Source of the DNA: Sphingomonas hengshuiensis
GTDB taxonomy: Bacteria; Pseudomonadota; Alphaproteobacteria; Sphingomonadales; Sphingomonadaceae
Assembly: GCF_000935025.1 (NCBI RefSeq)
Contig: NZ_CP010836.1
Span: 248,001-312,000 of the forward strand
DNA length: 64,000 bases
Direction of reading: 5' to 3'
Shown: one piece after another, positions 17,337-27,817 of the stretch
How the letters are laid out: the number at the start of each line of letters is the position of its first letter
Numbering within the stretch: position 1 is the first letter of the stretch
Position numbers and translations under genes: made by a program
Notes under the pieces: generated by a model
The model's input: the letters and a program-made list of their open reading frames with translations, nothing else
What the model was told of the DNA's origin: nothing
Databases searched by the model: none

Positions 17337-17851
17337 CCTCCCCGGAACGGGAAGGGGGACCGCGCCCGGAGGGCGTGGTGGAGGGGCCCGCCGCGCAGAC
17401 GGCGGGAGTCGCTATCGGCACGCGAGTCCCGCGCCTGGCGGCGCGGCCCCTCCACCATGCTGCGCATGGTCCCCCTCCCCGTTCCGGGGAGGAATTTTTG
17501 GGCGGTTATTCCTCCCCGAGCGCAGCACGGGGAGGGGGACCGCGCCCGCAGGGCGGGGTGGAGGGGCCGCCGCGCAGACGGCGGGAGTCGCTATCGGCAC
17601 GCGGGTCCCGCGCCTGGCGGCGCGGCCCCTCCACCCTGCTGCGCAGGGTCCCCCTCCCCGTTCCGGGGAGGAGTTTTTGGGCGGCATTCCTCCCCGAGCG
17701 TAGCACGGGGAGGGGGGGCCGCGCCCGCAGGGCGTGGTGGAGGGGTTCGCCGCGCAGACGGCGGGAGGCGCTATCGGCACGCGAGTCCCGCGCCTGGCGG
17801 CGCGGCCCCTCCACCCTGCTGCGCATGGTCCCCCTCCCCGTTCCGGGGAGG
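17337..17851. repeat. array of three long hairpin repeats
   Basis: Three very similar units at 17337-17492, 17511-17671 and 17689-17851 (156-163 bp, repeating every 174-178 bp). Each begins CCTCCCCG, ends CGGGGAGG and is self-complementary over most of its length (for example GGTGGAGGGG near the start against CCCCTCCACC near the end), with a non-palindromic core containing GCGCAGACGGCGGGAG. They are separated by 17-18 bp (AATTTTTGGGCGG-like). There is no open gene inside; frames running through it encode only Arg/Gly/Pro-rich sequence. Units of this kind are dispersed in sphingomonad genomes between genes. Confidence 0.8.
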
Positions 17852-17870
17852 AATTGCACATTGCACCGTG

Positions 17871-17970
17871 GTCACCCTCACCCTTCCGCGCCTTCGGCGC
17901 TCCCTCCCTCTCCCGCTAGGAGAGGGAAGGGGCCCGCGCCGCAACGCGGCGTGGGAAGGGGGAGGGTGAC
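17871..17970. repeat. second type of inverted repeat before the GDH 3' end
   Basis: The outer arms GTCACCCTCACCCTTCC and GGAAGGGGGAGGGTGAC pair almost completely. The interior holds CCTCTCCCG / AGGAGAGGG-type and GCGCCG/CGGCGC-like smaller hairpins. It ends 5 bp before the stop of the leftward glutamate dehydrogenase gene, so its RNA could end or stabilise that transcript. Confidence 0.7.
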
Positions 17971-17975
17971 GGATT

Positions 17976-20900
17976 TCAGCGCCCCAGCAGTACTCGTGCC
18001 TGGCCTGCGATCTGGGCGAGCATTGCGGCGTTGGGTGTCGCCGCCTGTCGTGCGCGGCGGACCAAATTGGCGAATTGCGCGACGCGGGCTGCGTTTGCCG
18101 TCAGCCATTCGTCCACTGCCGCCTGCGGGTCCTTGCCGTCGGCGCGCGCGAGGAACTCCAGCCGCAATTGCTGGAAATCGCGCGCGAGTCCCGCGATCAG
18201 CAGGCGCTCCCACGGATCGCCGGTGGTGATCCGCGCCGCAGTCGACTGCGCCCAGTCGAGCCCGAGCGCCTGCCCCAGATGCGTGAACGCGCGGGTGAGA
18301 ATCGTCTCGTCGATGCCGCGCCGCTCGCCCAGATCGGCGAGCCCGACCGAGCCGTCGACTTCGAACAGCCGCACGACCTGTTCGACCAGCGCGGGCGGTG
18401 CGCCTGCCGCTTCGAGCCGGGCCGAAATGCGCGCCGATTGCGCCTTCACTTCGTCGAGCATCAGCGCCTTGGCCTGGCGATCGAGCGAGTCGATGCCGGG
18501 GCGCAGCCGCGCGACCACCTCGGCGGGGCTGGCGCCGGGGCGGCAGACGCGGAGCAGGTCGGCGATCTGGCCGCGCGTCGCGACCGCGACTTCCTCGATC
18601 AGCGCGAGCCGCGCGCCTTCCGAAATCTGCGCGGTCTCGACGGCTTCCCAAATCTCGGGAAGCCCGAACAGCCGCTCGGCGACGACGAACATCGCGGCGA
18701 TGTCGCGCAGCGACGCCCCCTCCTCCTCGGCCAGTTCGAACGGGTGGAGCACGCCCAGCCGGTTGATGATCCGGTTCGCCAGCTTGGTCGCGACGATCTC
18801 GGCGCGCAGCCGGTGCTCCTCGATCGCCGCAGGGAAGCGTTCCTGCATCGCGCGCGGGAAGGCGGCGAACAGATCGTCCTTGAGCTCGGGGTCGGCGCCG
18901 AGATCGCCATGCTCGATCGCATCCTGGAGCGCGAGCTTGGTCGAGGCGAGCAGCACCGCGAGTTCGGGGCGGGTGAGCCCGCGGCCCTCCTGCGCGCGGC
19001 GCAGCATCTCTTCGTTCGACGCCAGCCCCTCGACCACGCGATCCAGCCGACCGGCGGCCTCGAGGATCTCGATCACGCGGACATAGCTGGGCAGCGCGAC
19101 CGCGCCGTCATTTTCGAGGAACGACAGCGCGAGCGTCTGGAGGCGGTTATCCTCCAGCACCAGATGCGCGACATCGTCGGTCATCGACACGAGCAGGGTG
19201 TTGCGATCCTCGAACCCCAGCCGGCCCTCGATCATCTCGCGGTTGAGCGCGATCTTGATGTTGACTTCGTTATCCGAGCAATCGACGCCTGCCGAATTGT
19301 CGATGAAATCGGTGTTGATCCGACCGCCGTGCGTCGCGAAGGCGATACGCCCGGCCTGGGTGACGCCCAGATTGGCGCCTTCGCCGATCGCCTTGGTGCG
19401 AAGATCCTCGGCATTGACGCGCAGCCGGTCGTTGGCGGGATCGCCGACATCGACATGGCTCTCCGCCGCCGCCTTGATGTACGTGCCGATGCCGCCGAAC
19501 CACAGCAGGTCGACTTCGGCCTTGAGGATCGCCGTGATCAGCCCGGTCGGGTCGATTTCCTCGACGTTCAGCCCCAGCATCGCCTGAACCTCAGGGCTCA
19601 GCGGGATCGACTTCGCGGTGCGCGCGAAGACGCCGCCGCCCTTCGAGATCAGCGCGGGATCATAATCGGCCCAGCTCGACCGGGGCAGCGCGAACATCCG
19701 CGCGCGCTCGTGCCAGCTCTTGGCCGGATCGGGATCGGGATCGAAGAAGATGTGGCGATGATCGAACGCGGCGACCAGCCGGATTGACCTGGACAGCAGC
19801 ATGCCGTTGCCGAATACGTCGCCCGACATGTCGCCGCACCCGGCGACGCGCACCGGATCGGACTGGACGTCGACGCCCATTTCCAGGAAGTGCCGCTGCA
19901 CCGACACCCAGGCGCCCTTGGCGGTGATGCCCATCGCCTTATGGTCATAGCCCTGCGACCCGCCCGAGGCGAAGGCGTCGCCCAGCCAGAAATTGCGCTC
20001 GATCGCGATTCTGTTCGCGACGTCGGAGAAGGTCGCCGTGCCCTTGTCGGCGGCGACGACGAAATAGGGGTCCTCGCCATCGAGCACCGTCACGCCCTCC
20101 GGATGCACGACTTCGCCCGCGACGATATTGTCGGTCACCGACAACAGCGTGCGGATGAAGATGCGATAGCTTTCGGTGCCCTCGGCCAGCCAGGCGTCGC
20201 GATCGGTGGCGGGGGAGGGGAGCAGCTTGGGATAGAAGCCGCCCTTGGCACCCGTCGGGACGATCACCGCGTTCTTGACGCGCTGTGCCTTCATCAGCCC
20301 CAGGATTTCGGTGCGGAAATCGTCGCGCCGGTCGGACCAGCGCAGCCCGCCGCGCGCGACCGGGCCGGCGCGCAGGTGGATGCCCTCCACCCGCGGGCTG
20401 TACACCCAGATTTCGCGCCACGGCAGCGGCCGGGGCAGCCCGGGGACGAGCGCCGAATCGAGCTTGAACGCCAGCGCCTCGGCGGCGGCGGGGGCATAGG
20501 CATTGGTGCGCAGCGTCGCGAGCACGACGCCCTTCAGCATCCGCAGAATCCGGTCGTCGTCGATCGCCGAGACCAGGTCGAGCCCGGCGTTGATCGCTGC
20601 ATTCGCCTCGCCCAGCAGTTCGTCATCGTCCGCGCGCGCGGGGTTGTGCGCGGCTTCGAACCGGTCGATCAGCCCGGTCGCGACCATCGGCGCGCGGCGC
20701 AGCGCGTCGACGACGGTCGCCATGCCATAGTTCATCCCCGTCTGGCGCAGATAGCGGAACCAGGCGCGGAACAGCACCACCGCCGAGGGGGGCATCGCCG
20801 CCTCGACGATCAGCCGGTTGAACAGGTCGTTCTCGGCCTTGCCCTCCAGCACCGCGGCGATCGCGGCTTCGACGGTGGCGGGATCGCGGTCCAGCGTCTC

Positions 20901-22604
20901 CGCCGGGCTGCTCGGCACGACTTCGAAATCATGGATGAAGGCGCCGTTGAGCAATTCGGTCGGCACTTCGTCGACGACGCGGAAGCCGAAATTCTCGAAC
21001 GCCGGCACGGCGTCGGACAGCGCCAGCGCGCCGCCCAGCCGATACAGCTTGATCCGATAGCTGCCGGGCTTCTTCGCGTGGGGGATAATCCGCACGCCGC
21101 GGTCCTCGGGCGTCTCCAGCGTGCCGATCCCGATCACGTCCTCGGCGGCTTCCTCGGGGGTGTGCGTCGCGCGATAGACTTGCGGGAAGGCCGAGGCGAA
21201 GCGCAGCGCGAGGCGATAGGCGCCGCTGCCGATCTTGTCGGCCAGCGCACCCTCGACCGCGGGCACCCAGCCGCGCACCATCCGCGCGAGCCGCGCGTCG
21301 AGCGCCTCGGCATCCGGCATCACGCCGCCGTTGCGCAGGTCCAGCGTATAGCGGATCTGCGCGGTGACGCCGTCCTCCAGCGCGATCGACCAGCTGATAA
21401 GCTGGGCATGCGCGGCTTCGGTCAGCATCTCGCCGATCGCTTCGCGGTGGCCGGTCGCGATCTGGTCGCGCGGCAGCCACACAAAGGCGAACAAATGCCG
21501 CCCCAGCGGGCTGCGCACCAGCACCAGCTTCGAGCGCGGGCGATCGGCGACCGACATTGCGGTCAGCACCAGCCGTTCGAGCGATTCGGTGTCGAACGCG
21601 GTGGTCAGGTCGTGCGGCAGCGCGGTCAGCGCGTGGGTCATCGCCTTGCCGGTATGGCCGTGCGGATCGAAGCCGAACTTGGTCTCGAGCGTCTCCAGCC
21701 GGTTGCGCAGCATCGGCACCAGCGGCGGCGGGGTGAACAGCGCCTGGCTGGTCCACAGCCCGACATGGATCGACAGCCCGGTGACGCGATCGCCGTCCTT
21801 GACCGGGACCACGATGATATCGAGCGGGGCATTGCGATGCACGGTCGACAGCGCATTCGATTTGAGCAGCAACGGCGCCTCGCCACCACCCTCGAAATAG
21901 CGCATCGCTGCCTCGCGCGACGATTCGGCGAGCAGCGGCACGTCGAGCGTATAGCGCGACAGGCCCAGATGGTCGCGCGCCTCGCCGTCGATGCTCCAGA
22001 CTTCATGGCCGAGCAGCGTCATCGCATCGTCGGCGAACCAGCGCAGCAGCGCCTCGCCCTCGCGCGACGGGATCTGGACCGCGTCGGCGCCCAGCGCGCG
22101 CTGCAACCCGCGCCAATCGTCCACCACGTCGCGGACATGCTCGAGGATGCGCTCGATCTCGCCCGCCAGCGCGCGTCGGCGTTTCGCGTCGGCGCGCTCC
22201 ATTTCGATATAGATGATCGATTCGGGCACGCCGCCTGCGGCATCGGCGCCGATCGCAGTGATCGCTCCCTCGGCATCGCGCGCAACCTGGAGGATCGGGT
22301 GGATGATTCGGTGCACGCCCAGATCGTGCGCGGCGATCCGTGCCGAGATCGAATCGACCAGGAACGGCATGTCGTCATTGACGACCGCGAGCCGCATCCG
22401 CCGCCGCTCTTCGTCGAGATAGGTTTCCAGCCGGACGCGCGGCAGCCCGGGCGGTCGCACCGCCGCGGTCTCCGCGACGAACGCCGCCGCCTCGGCGCGC
22501 TCGGCCGCGTCAAATCCTTCCAGCTCTCCCGGCAGCGCTCCTTCGAGCAGCCGATTCTCGAACGCCTGCACCAGCGACGTCATCATGTTTTTCATGGCCG
22601 GCAT
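17976..22604 (-). CDS. NAD-dependent glutamate dehydrogenase, 180-kDa class
   Basis: A 1542-residue enzyme of the large bacterial NAD-GDH class, which oxidises glutamate to 2-oxoglutarate and ammonia in the cytoplasm, mainly for amino-acid catabolism. Evidence: the length, an N-terminal ACT-like region (RMRLAVVNDDMPFLVDSIS, HRIIHPIL), and the central dehydrogenase core with ARGGLRWSDRRDDFRTEILG, IVPTGAKGGFYPK, GYDHKAMGITAKGAWVSV, CGDMSGDVFGNGMLLS and GEGANLGVTQAGRIAFA, followed by the long C-terminal helical domain. Several in-frame ATGs lie at the N-terminus; the one at 22604 follows an AGCGGGGG-like site. It stands alone, with repeat DNA downstream. Confidence 0.93.
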   Translation of the reverse strand: MPAMKNMMTSLVQAFENRLLEGALPGELEGFDAAERAEAAAFVAETAAVRPPGLPRVRLETYLDEERRRMRLAVVNDDMPFLVDSISARIAAHDLGVHRIIHPILQVARDAEGAITAIGADAAGGVPESIIYIEMERADAKRRRALAGEIERILEHVRDVVDDWRGLQRALGADAVQIPSREGEALLRWFADDAMTLLGHEVWSIDGEARDHLGLSRYTLDVPLLAESSREAAMRYFEGGGEAPLLLKSNALSTVHRNAPLDIIVVPVKDGDRVTGLSIHVGLWTSQALFTPPPLVPMLRNRLETLETKFGFDPHGHTGKAMTHALTALPHDLTTAFDTESLERLVLTAMSVADRPRSKLVLVRSPLGRHLFAFVWLPRDQIATGHREAIGEMLTEAAHAQLISWSIALEDGVTAQIRYTLDLRNGGVMPDAEALDARLARMVRGWVPAVEGALADKIGSGAYRLALRFASAFPQVYRATHTPEEAAEDVIGIGTLETPEDRGVRIIPHAKKPGSYRIKLYRLGGALALSDAVPAFENFGFRVVDEVPTELLNGAFIHDFEVVPSSPAETLDRDPATVEAAIAAVLEGKAENDLFNRLIVEAAMPPSAVVLFRAWFRYLRQTGMNYGMATVVDALRRAPMVATGLIDRFEAAHNPARADDDELLGEANAAINAGLDLVSAIDDDRILRMLKGVVLATLRTNAYAPAAAEALAFKLDSALVPGLPRPLPWREIWVYSPRVEGIHLRAGPVARGGLRWSDRRDDFRTEILGLMKAQRVKNAVIVPTGAKGGFYPKLLPSPATDRDAWLAEGTESYRIFIRTLLSVTDNIVAGEVVHPEGVTVLDGEDPYFVVAADKGTATFSDVANRIAIERNFWLGDAFASGGSQGYDHKAMGITAKGAWVSVQRHFLEMGVDVQSDPVRVAGCGDMSGDVFGNGMLLSRSIRLVAAFDHRHIFFDPDPDPAKSWHERARMFALPRSSWADYDPALISKGGGVFARTAKSIPLSPEVQAMLGLNVEEIDPTGLITAILKAEVDLLWFGGIGTYIKAAAESHVDVGDPANDRLRVNAEDLRTKAIGEGANLGVTQAGRIAFATHGGRINTDFIDNSAGVDCSDNEVNIKIALNREMIEGRLGFEDRNTLLVSMTDDVAHLVLEDNRLQTLALSFLENDGAVALPSYVRVIEILEAAGRLDRVVEGLASNEEMLRRAQEGRGLTRPELAVLLASTKLALQDAIEHGDLGADPELKDDLFAAFPRAMQERFPAAIEEHRLRAEIVATKLANRIINRLGVLHPFELAEEEGASLRDIAAMFVVAERLFGLPEIWEAVETAQISEGARLALIEEVAVATRGQIADLLRVCRPGASPAEVVARLRPGIDSLDRQAKALMLDEVKAQSARISARLEAAGAPPALVEQVVRLFEVDGSVGLADLGERRGIDETILTRAFTHLGQALGLDWAQSTAARITTGDPWERLLIAGLARDFQQLRLEFLARADGKDPQAAVDEWLTANAARVAQFANLVRRARQAATPNAAMLAQIAGQARVLLGR

Positions 22605-22692
22605 ATGCCCCCGCTGCGGGCGTAGCTCAAGACTTGCGGCCCCAGAAACCACCCGGTGCGTCTACCTAAGGTAGTTGCACGGAGGGCGGCGA

Positions 22693-23958
22693 TCAGGCCG
22701 CGGCGCGGCGGATCGCGCGTCCGGTGAACCCCGGATCCTCGGGAAGGCGCGCGACGATGTCGAGCCCGTCGCCCCGCGCGCAGGCCAGCAGCAGCACGAA
22801 ATCGTCGCCGTCCGCGTCGATCGCGACATGGCCCAGCGGCGGGCGGCTGCGCAATTCGGCGGCAGCGCGCGCGAAGCCCGCGTCCGACAGCGCCGGGCGG
22901 CGATGCGCGCGTTCGGCCTGGACCAGCCCCTTGATCCCGCCCTCGGCGAGCGCGAGGAACGATTCGAGCCCGCCCTGCGGCACGCGGATGCGCCGCGCAT
23001 GGCTCAGCACCGCGATGAACTCGGCGAGTCGCGCCTTGTCGTAATCGGCGCCGAACACGAGCTTGACTGGCGGCGCCATCGGCTGCCGCTCGTGCGCGGA
23101 CACTCCGGCGTCCGCGAGCAGTTCGGCATAGTCCGCGGCATCGCGTTCGGCGGCGAGCGCGAAGTCATAGGCGCGGCCCAGCGCGCGATACAGTGCAGCG
23201 CGGCTGCGCGTATCGGATGCGCGCGCCGCCGCCGCCGATTCGCGCGCGAGCAGCAGGCGGTCGGCCAGGCTGGCGCCCGCGAGCAGCTCGACCGGGGCAT
23301 CGTTGGCAAGCGGTTCGTCGAACCCCGCGCTGGGGCCGTCGGCCCAGATCGCGGTTGGCACCACCGGGCGCGGCGCCGCGCGGCGCGACTGCTCGACCTC
23401 GGCGGCGAGCCGCGCCTGCGTCTCGGCGTCGACCAGCTCCTTCCAGTTGATCACGCCATAGATGAAGTCGATCGTGTCCGAGTCGGACGAGAAGGGCATC
23501 AGGATGCCGCGATACAGCGTATTGTGCCCGCGCTGGCCGACGAACTCGGCCTCGAAGCCGATCGGCGCGCGGTTGGCGATGATCTGGAGATAATGGTCGG
23601 TCAGCCGCGACAGCAGCGACCGGCTCGGCACCTGCGCGACATGGGTGATCGACCCGTCGACGCCGCATTCGACGCGCAGTGCGCTGCCCAGAAAGCGGAT
23701 CGCGGGGTTTTCGACACCGCGCGAGAAATCGAGCAGCACCCCGTTGGGGCCGAAATCCATGCTGTTCGCAGGGTCCAGCGAGTCGATCGACGGATAGGGG
23801 CGGCCCCGGAGCAACGACACCCAGTGGTTGTAGGCGCGGACGTGCATCCGGCGCTCGTCGGTGCCGATGTCGAGCGGGCGATCCGAAACCGCGGCGTCGT
23901 CCGCCTCGGCATGCGGGGCCGGGTCGAGCGGGCCGTTGATGCCGCGAGCCATGTTCAT
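22693..23958 (-). CDS. PAS-domain protein (PAS_5 type)
   Basis: A 421-residue cytoplasmic protein. Residues about 40-170 resemble the PAS_5 family of alphaproteobacteria: RAYNHWVSLLRGRPYPSID, then DFGPNGVLLDFS, PAIRFLGSALR and YRGILMPFSSD. The remainder is Ala/Arg-rich and helical, with no kinase, cyclase or HTH output domain that I can see. It may be a stand-alone sensor or adaptor. The ATG at 23958 has GGAATGGAG upstream. It is transcribed in the same direction as the glutamate dehydrogenase gene 88 bp downstream, so a common transcript is possible. Confidence 0.65.
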   Translation of the reverse strand: MNMARGINGPLDPAPHAEADDAAVSDRPLDIGTDERRMHVRAYNHWVSLLRGRPYPSIDSLDPANSMDFGPNGVLLDFSRGVENPAIRFLGSALRVECGVDGSITHVAQVPSRSLLSRLTDHYLQIIANRAPIGFEAEFVGQRGHNTLYRGILMPFSSDSDTIDFIYGVINWKELVDAETQARLAAEVEQSRRAAPRPVVPTAIWADGPSAGFDEPLANDAPVELLAGASLADRLLLARESAAAARASDTRSRAALYRALGRAYDFALAAERDAADYAELLADAGVSAHERQPMAPPVKLVFGADYDKARLAEFIAVLSHARRIRVPQGGLESFLALAEGGIKGLVQAERAHRRPALSDAGFARAAAELRSRPPLGHVAIDADGDDFVLLLACARGDGLDIVARLPEDPGFTGRAIRRAAA

Positions 23959-24147
23959 GCGCGTGCTCCATTCCGGGCGAACGCGCCCGGTATCAGTGCC
24001 GGCTTTTGCACTGCCCTTGGTAAACGAGACGTAAAGCCGCCGCTCCGTCGACGCCCGAAACGCAATATCGCAAGCCAGCGCTTGTCAGCACGGATTCCTG
24101 CTGTTAAGCGCGCCCCTCTCTTCCGGACGCAACCCAGCGCCGGACGG

Positions 24148-24223
24148 GCCGCTTTAGCTCAGCTGGTAGAGCATCGCATTCGTAATGCGGGGGTCGCAGG
24201 TTCGAGTCCTGCAAGCGGCACCA
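24148..24223 (+). tRNA. tRNA-Thr (anticodon CGT)
   Basis: A complete cloverleaf of 76 nt including encoded CCA. The acceptor arms are GCCGCTT and AAGCGGC, the D-arm is GCTCAGCTGGTAGAGC, and the anticodon loop TTCGTAA has CGT at positions 34-36 (stem TCGCA/TGCGG). The T-arm is GCAGGTTCGAGTCCTGC, discriminator A. It reads ACG codons. It marks the left border of the accessory restriction-modification region. Confidence 0.95.
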
Positions 24224-24575
24224 TTTCCACCAGAGAACATCGCTGCAAAACCGCAGAGTTCCGCGGTAGAATCGCTCCTGCGGGCCTTATCGTTTCCCAT
24301 TTTGTTCCACCGTGGCCTAAAGTGGCCAAGAATCGGTGGGCCACGAAGACCCCCTTCGAGCTCGTTGCCAACGACGATATCGAGAAGATGGAGCGTGCGG
24401 GGAAATCGGCGGCGAGGCGGATGGTCGCAGCATCGGCCATAGCCTCGCGGACAGGATCGGAAGGGGGCGGAGCAGGGGGCCGAGCATCGGACTGTGCGTA
24501 ACGTTCAAATAATGCATTGAATGTCCGCGGTTCAAAGGCCGGTCTCGCTAATCGTGCGCCGACGCGGGGGCAGGG
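24224..24575. other. 352-bp gap between tRNA-Thr and hsdM without a recognisable gene
   Basis: Open frames cross the gap on both strands, but none has a convincing start or family match. A plus-strand segment (about 24310-24440) encodes KTPFELVANDDIEKMERAGK, which is protein-like but unidentified, possibly a decayed fragment of an inserted element. Repeated-looking GCATTGAATG / AATAATGCATT at about 24508-24521 precedes hsdM. Confidence 0.5.
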
Positions 24576-26468
24576 TTGTCAGGCGGCAACGTCCCAGTGA
24601 TAGAGATCCCTGAGATTTTGAGGGGACTTTTGTTGAACCATCAGGCGCTGTCGGCTTTCATCTGGTCTGTGGCCGACCTTCTGCGCGGCGATTACAAGCC
24701 GGCCGACTATGGCTCGGTGATCCTGCCCTTTACGGTCTTGCGGCGGCTCGACTGTGTCCTGGAGCCCAGCAAGGCGGACGTGCTGGCCGAGCTTGCGCTG
24801 CGCTCGACCGCTGGATTCGACCCGGAGCATTTTTTACGACGCAAGTCCGGCACACACTTCTTCAACACCTCGCCGATGGACCTCCAGAAGCTGCTGGGGG
24901 ACCCGGACAATATCGCCGCGAACCTCACCGCCTACGTCCAGGGCTTCTCCGAAGAGGTGCGGGACATTTTCGAGAAGTTCGAGTTCCATAACCAGATCGA
25001 CAAGCTCGCCCGCGCCAAGCTGCTGTTCCTGGTCACCGAGAAATTCGCCGGCATCGACCTGCACCCGGACAAGGTGGCGAACAGCCAGATGGGGCTGGTG
25101 TTCGAGGAGCTGATCCGCAAATTCGCCGAGGCCTCGAACGAAACCGCAGGCGACCATTTCACCCCGCGTGAGGTGATCAACCTGATGGTCAACCTGATCT
25201 TCGTCGAGGATGACGCGGCGCTGTCCAAGCCCGGCGTGGTGCGGACGATCTACGATCCCACCGCAGGCACCGGCGGGATGCTGTCGGTTGCCGAGGAGCA
25301 TCTGGCGGCGCTCAATCCCGGCGCGCGCCTCACCATCTCCGGCCAGGAGCTCAACCCGGAATCCTATGCGATCTGCAAGGCGGACATGCTCATCAAGGGG
25401 CAGGCCGTCTCCAACATCGCCTTCGGCAATACGCTGTCCGAGGATGGCCACCCCGGCAAGACCTTCGACTATATGCTGGCCAACCCGCCGTTCGGCGTCG
25501 AGTGGAAGAAGGTCGAGAAGGAAGTCCGCCGCGAGCATGAGCAGCAGGGCTTCAACGGGCGCTTCGGCCCCGGCCTGCCGCGTGTCTCGGACGGCTCGAT
25601 GCTGTTCCTGCTCCACATGCTGGCGAAGATGCGCCCGGCGACCGAGGGCGGCTGCCGTTTCGGCATCGTCCTCAACGGCTCCCCGCTGTTCACCGGCGGC
25701 GCCGGCAGCGGCGAGAGCGAAATCCGGCGCTACGTGCTGGAGAACGACCTGGTCGAAGCCATCATCGCGCTGCCGACCGATATGTTCTTCAACACCGGCA
25801 TCGCGACCTATATCTGGATCGTCTCGAACCGGAAGCCGGCCGGCCGCAAGGGGCAGGTGCAGTTGATCGATGGCTCGGGCTTCTGGCGCAAGATGCGCAA
25901 GTCGCTCGGCTCGAAGCGCAAGGAACTGGGCGAGGCGCATATCCGGCAGATCACCGAGCTGTTCGGCCGCGCGGAAGCGGCGGAGATTGCGACCGTGCTC
26001 GACGCCGAGGGCAAGGAAGTGGCGCGCGAGATCGTCTGGGCCGGCGAGAAGGCCCCGGAGGCACCGCAGGGCGGCAAGGTGAAACGCGCACCGCTCTCCC
26101 GCCTCTTCCCCAACAGCGCCTTCGGCTACCGCACCATCACCGTCGAGCGTCCGCTGCGCGACGCGGCGGGCAAGATCGTCCTGGGCGAACGCGGCAAGAA
26201 CAAGGGCAAGCCGCAGGCGGACAGCGCGCTGCGCGATACCGAGAATGTGCCGCTGGCCGAGGACGTCGCCGCCTATTTCGAGCGCGAGGTGCTGCCGCAC
26301 GCGCCGGATGCGTGGATCGACGAGAGCAAGACCAAGGTCGGTTATGATGTGCCGTTCAACCGGCAGTTCTATGTGTTCGAGGCGCCGAGGCCGTTGGCGG
26401 AGATCGACGCGGATTTGAAGCAGGTGACCGACCGGATCAAGGCGATGATCGAGGGGCTCGCGGCGTGA
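24576..26468 (+). CDS. hsdM: Type I restriction-modification DNA methyltransferase subunit
   Basis: A 630-residue N6-adenine methyltransferase. The N-terminal HsdM helical domain (about 10-150) includes [20 protein letters not shown]. Residues about 165-205 hold [17 protein letters not shown] and the [14 protein letters not shown] block. The SAM-binding motif I is DPTAGTGGM (about 227-235), and the catalytic motif IV is NPPFG (about 304-308). It pairs with HsdS to methylate the recognition site. The start is a TTG at 24576; a GTG at 24597 in the same frame is an alternative. It overlaps hsdS by 4 nt (GTGA). Confidence 0.93.
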   Translation: MSGGNVPVIEIPEILRGLLLNHQALSAFIWSVADLLRGDYKPADYGSVILPFTVLRRLDCVLEPSKADVLAELALRSTAGFDPEHFLRRKSGTHFFNTSPMDLQKLLGDPDNIAANLTAYVQGFSEEVRDIFEKFEFHNQIDKLARAKLLFLVTEKFAGIDLHPDKVANSQMGLVFEELIRKFAEASNETAGDHFTPREVINLMVNLIFVEDDAALSKPGVVRTIYDPTAGTGGMLSVAEEHLAALNPGARLTISGQELNPESYAICKADMLIKGQAVSNIAFGNTLSEDGHPGKTFDYMLANPPFGVEWKKVEKEVRREHEQQGFNGRFGPGLPRVSDGSMLFLLHMLAKMRPATEGGCRFGIVLNGSPLFTGGAGSGESEIRRYVLENDLVEAIIALPTDMFFNTGIATYIWIVSNRKPAGRKGQVQLIDGSGFWRKMRKSLGSKRKELGEAHIRQITELFGRAEAAEIATVLDAEGKEVAREIVWAGEKAPEAPQGGKVKRAPLSRLFPNSAFGYRTITVERPLRDAAGKIVLGERGKNKGKPQADSALRDTENVPLAEDVAAYFEREVLPHAPDAWIDESKTKVGYDVPFNRQFYVFEAPRPLAEIDADLKQVTDRIKAMIEGLAA

Positions 26469-27817
26469 GCTTTCCGACGTACCCGAACTATCGGGAAAGC
26501 GGAGTTGAGTGGCTAGGACGTGTTCCGAGCAACTGGACCACTGCAAAGCTGAAACGCATCGCAAGCTTCAGTGGCGGCGGGACACCCAGTCGAGATCAAG
26601 CTTCGTTTTGGAACGGAGCCATACCTTGGGTGTCACCCAAAGACATGAAGTCTGAGGTGATCACTACGAGCGAAGAGATGATCACAGACGAAGCACTTGC
26701 CGCAAGCGCCACTTCACTGGTCCCGCCCGGGGCAGTGCTCTTGGTGGTTCGCTCTGGCATCCTGCGACACACCGTTCCCGTAGCAATCAACGAGGTAGAG
26801 GTCAGCCTCAATCAAGACATGAAGGCGCTGCGTTTCAATTCCTCCTACTGCGACCCGCGCTTTTTCTTCCGATGGGTGCAAGGTCTCAACGATGAATTGA
26901 TTCTCGCGTGGTCGAAGCCGGGCGCAACGGTAGAGAGCATTGAGCATCAATATCTCGCCGAAACCGTGATGGCTTTACCGTCACTTCCCGAGCAACGCAC
27001 TATTGTCGCATTTCTCGACCGCGAAACCGCCAAGATCGACGCACTGGTGGAGGAGCAGCGGCGGCTCATCAAGTTGCTCAAGGAGAAGCGCCAGGCCGTC
27101 ATCTCCCGTGCGGTGACCCAGGGGCTGGACCCGACCGTGCCCATGAAGGACTCCGGCGTGGAATGGCTGGGCGACGTGCCGGCGCATTGGAACGTGACGT
27201 CAGTAGGTCGGCTTTGCGAGCAGCTTTCCTACGGCTTCACAAATCCGATGCCGACTTCGGCGGATGGACCGTTTATGTTGACGGCTAACGACATCGGCGA
27301 TGGCGAGGTCCGTTTCGAAACGGCACGGCGCACTACCCTTGAGGCTTTCGACACTCTGCTGACTGAAAAGAGCCGCCCCCAACCCGGGGATATCCTGCTC
27401 ACGAAAGATGGCACGCTGGGCCGCATTGCGGTCTTCGACGGCACGCTATCCTGCATTAACCAATCGGTCGCGTTTTTGCGCCCGAAGGTCGATCTGGTTT
27501 CTAGTGATTATCTGGCTGCAGCGCTCGCGGACGGAGTCTATCAAGATCGCATGATCTACGAGGCAGGTGGGACAACCATCAAGCATATCTACATTTCGCG
27601 GCTGGCTAAAATGCCAATCGCCATCCCGCCTCTCGACGAGATGAAGCAGCTTGAAAAGTTCTGCTTGATCCATCGCGCGGCTGCGCAGCAGCTCTCGATA
27701 GCTGCAGATGCGGCCGTTACATTGCTGAACGAGCGCCGCGCCGCCCTCATCTCCGCCGCAGTCACCGGAAAGATCGACGTGCGCGCCACCGGAACCCCGC
27801 AGGCAGAAGCAGCATGA
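26465..27817 (+). CDS. hsdS: Type I restriction-modification specificity subunit
   Basis: A 450-residue protein with two target-recognition domains, each opened by an ESGVEWLG / DSGVEWLG block followed by VPxxW (residues about 10-25 and 220-235). Each domain is followed by a coiled-coil spacer with the [20 protein letters not shown] and [18 protein letters not shown] repeats. The two TRDs bind the two halves of an asymmetric split site. Base composition is lower in GC than the flanking hsdM and hsdR, as expected for a fast-shuffling gene. The GTG start lies in the hsdM stop. Confidence 0.93.
   Translation: MSFPTYPNYRESGVEWLGRVPSNWTTAKLKRIASFSGGGTPSRDQASFWNGAIPWVSPKDMKSEVITTSEEMITDEALAASATSLVPPGAVLLVVRSGILRHTVPVAINEVEVSLNQDMKALRFNSSYCDPRFFFRWVQGLNDELILAWSKPGATVESIEHQYLAETVMALPSLPEQRTIVAFLDRETAKIDALVEEQRRLIKLLKEKRQAVISRAVTQGLDPTVPMKDSGVEWLGDVPAHWNVTSVGRLCEQLSYGFTNPMPTSADGPFMLTANDIGDGEVRFETARRTTLEAFDTLLTEKSRPQPGDILLTKDGTLGRIAVFDGTLSCINQSVAFLRPKVDLVSSDYLAAALADGVYQDRMIYEAGGTTIKHIYISRLAKMPIAIPPLDEMKQLEKFCLIHRAAAQQLSIAADAAVTLLNERRAALISAAVTGKIDVRATGTPQAEAA

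Noticed and set aside
17337..17851. Possible CRISPR-like array
   Set aside because: The repeated parts are about 160 bp and self-complementary, while the spacers are near-identical 17-18-bp pieces, and no cas genes are present; this is a hairpin-repeat array.
24224..24575. Remnant integrase between tRNA-Thr and hsdM
   Set aside because: The location invites it, but no R, HxxR or Y block is visible in any frame; the only protein-like piece (FELVANDDIEKM) is unidentified.
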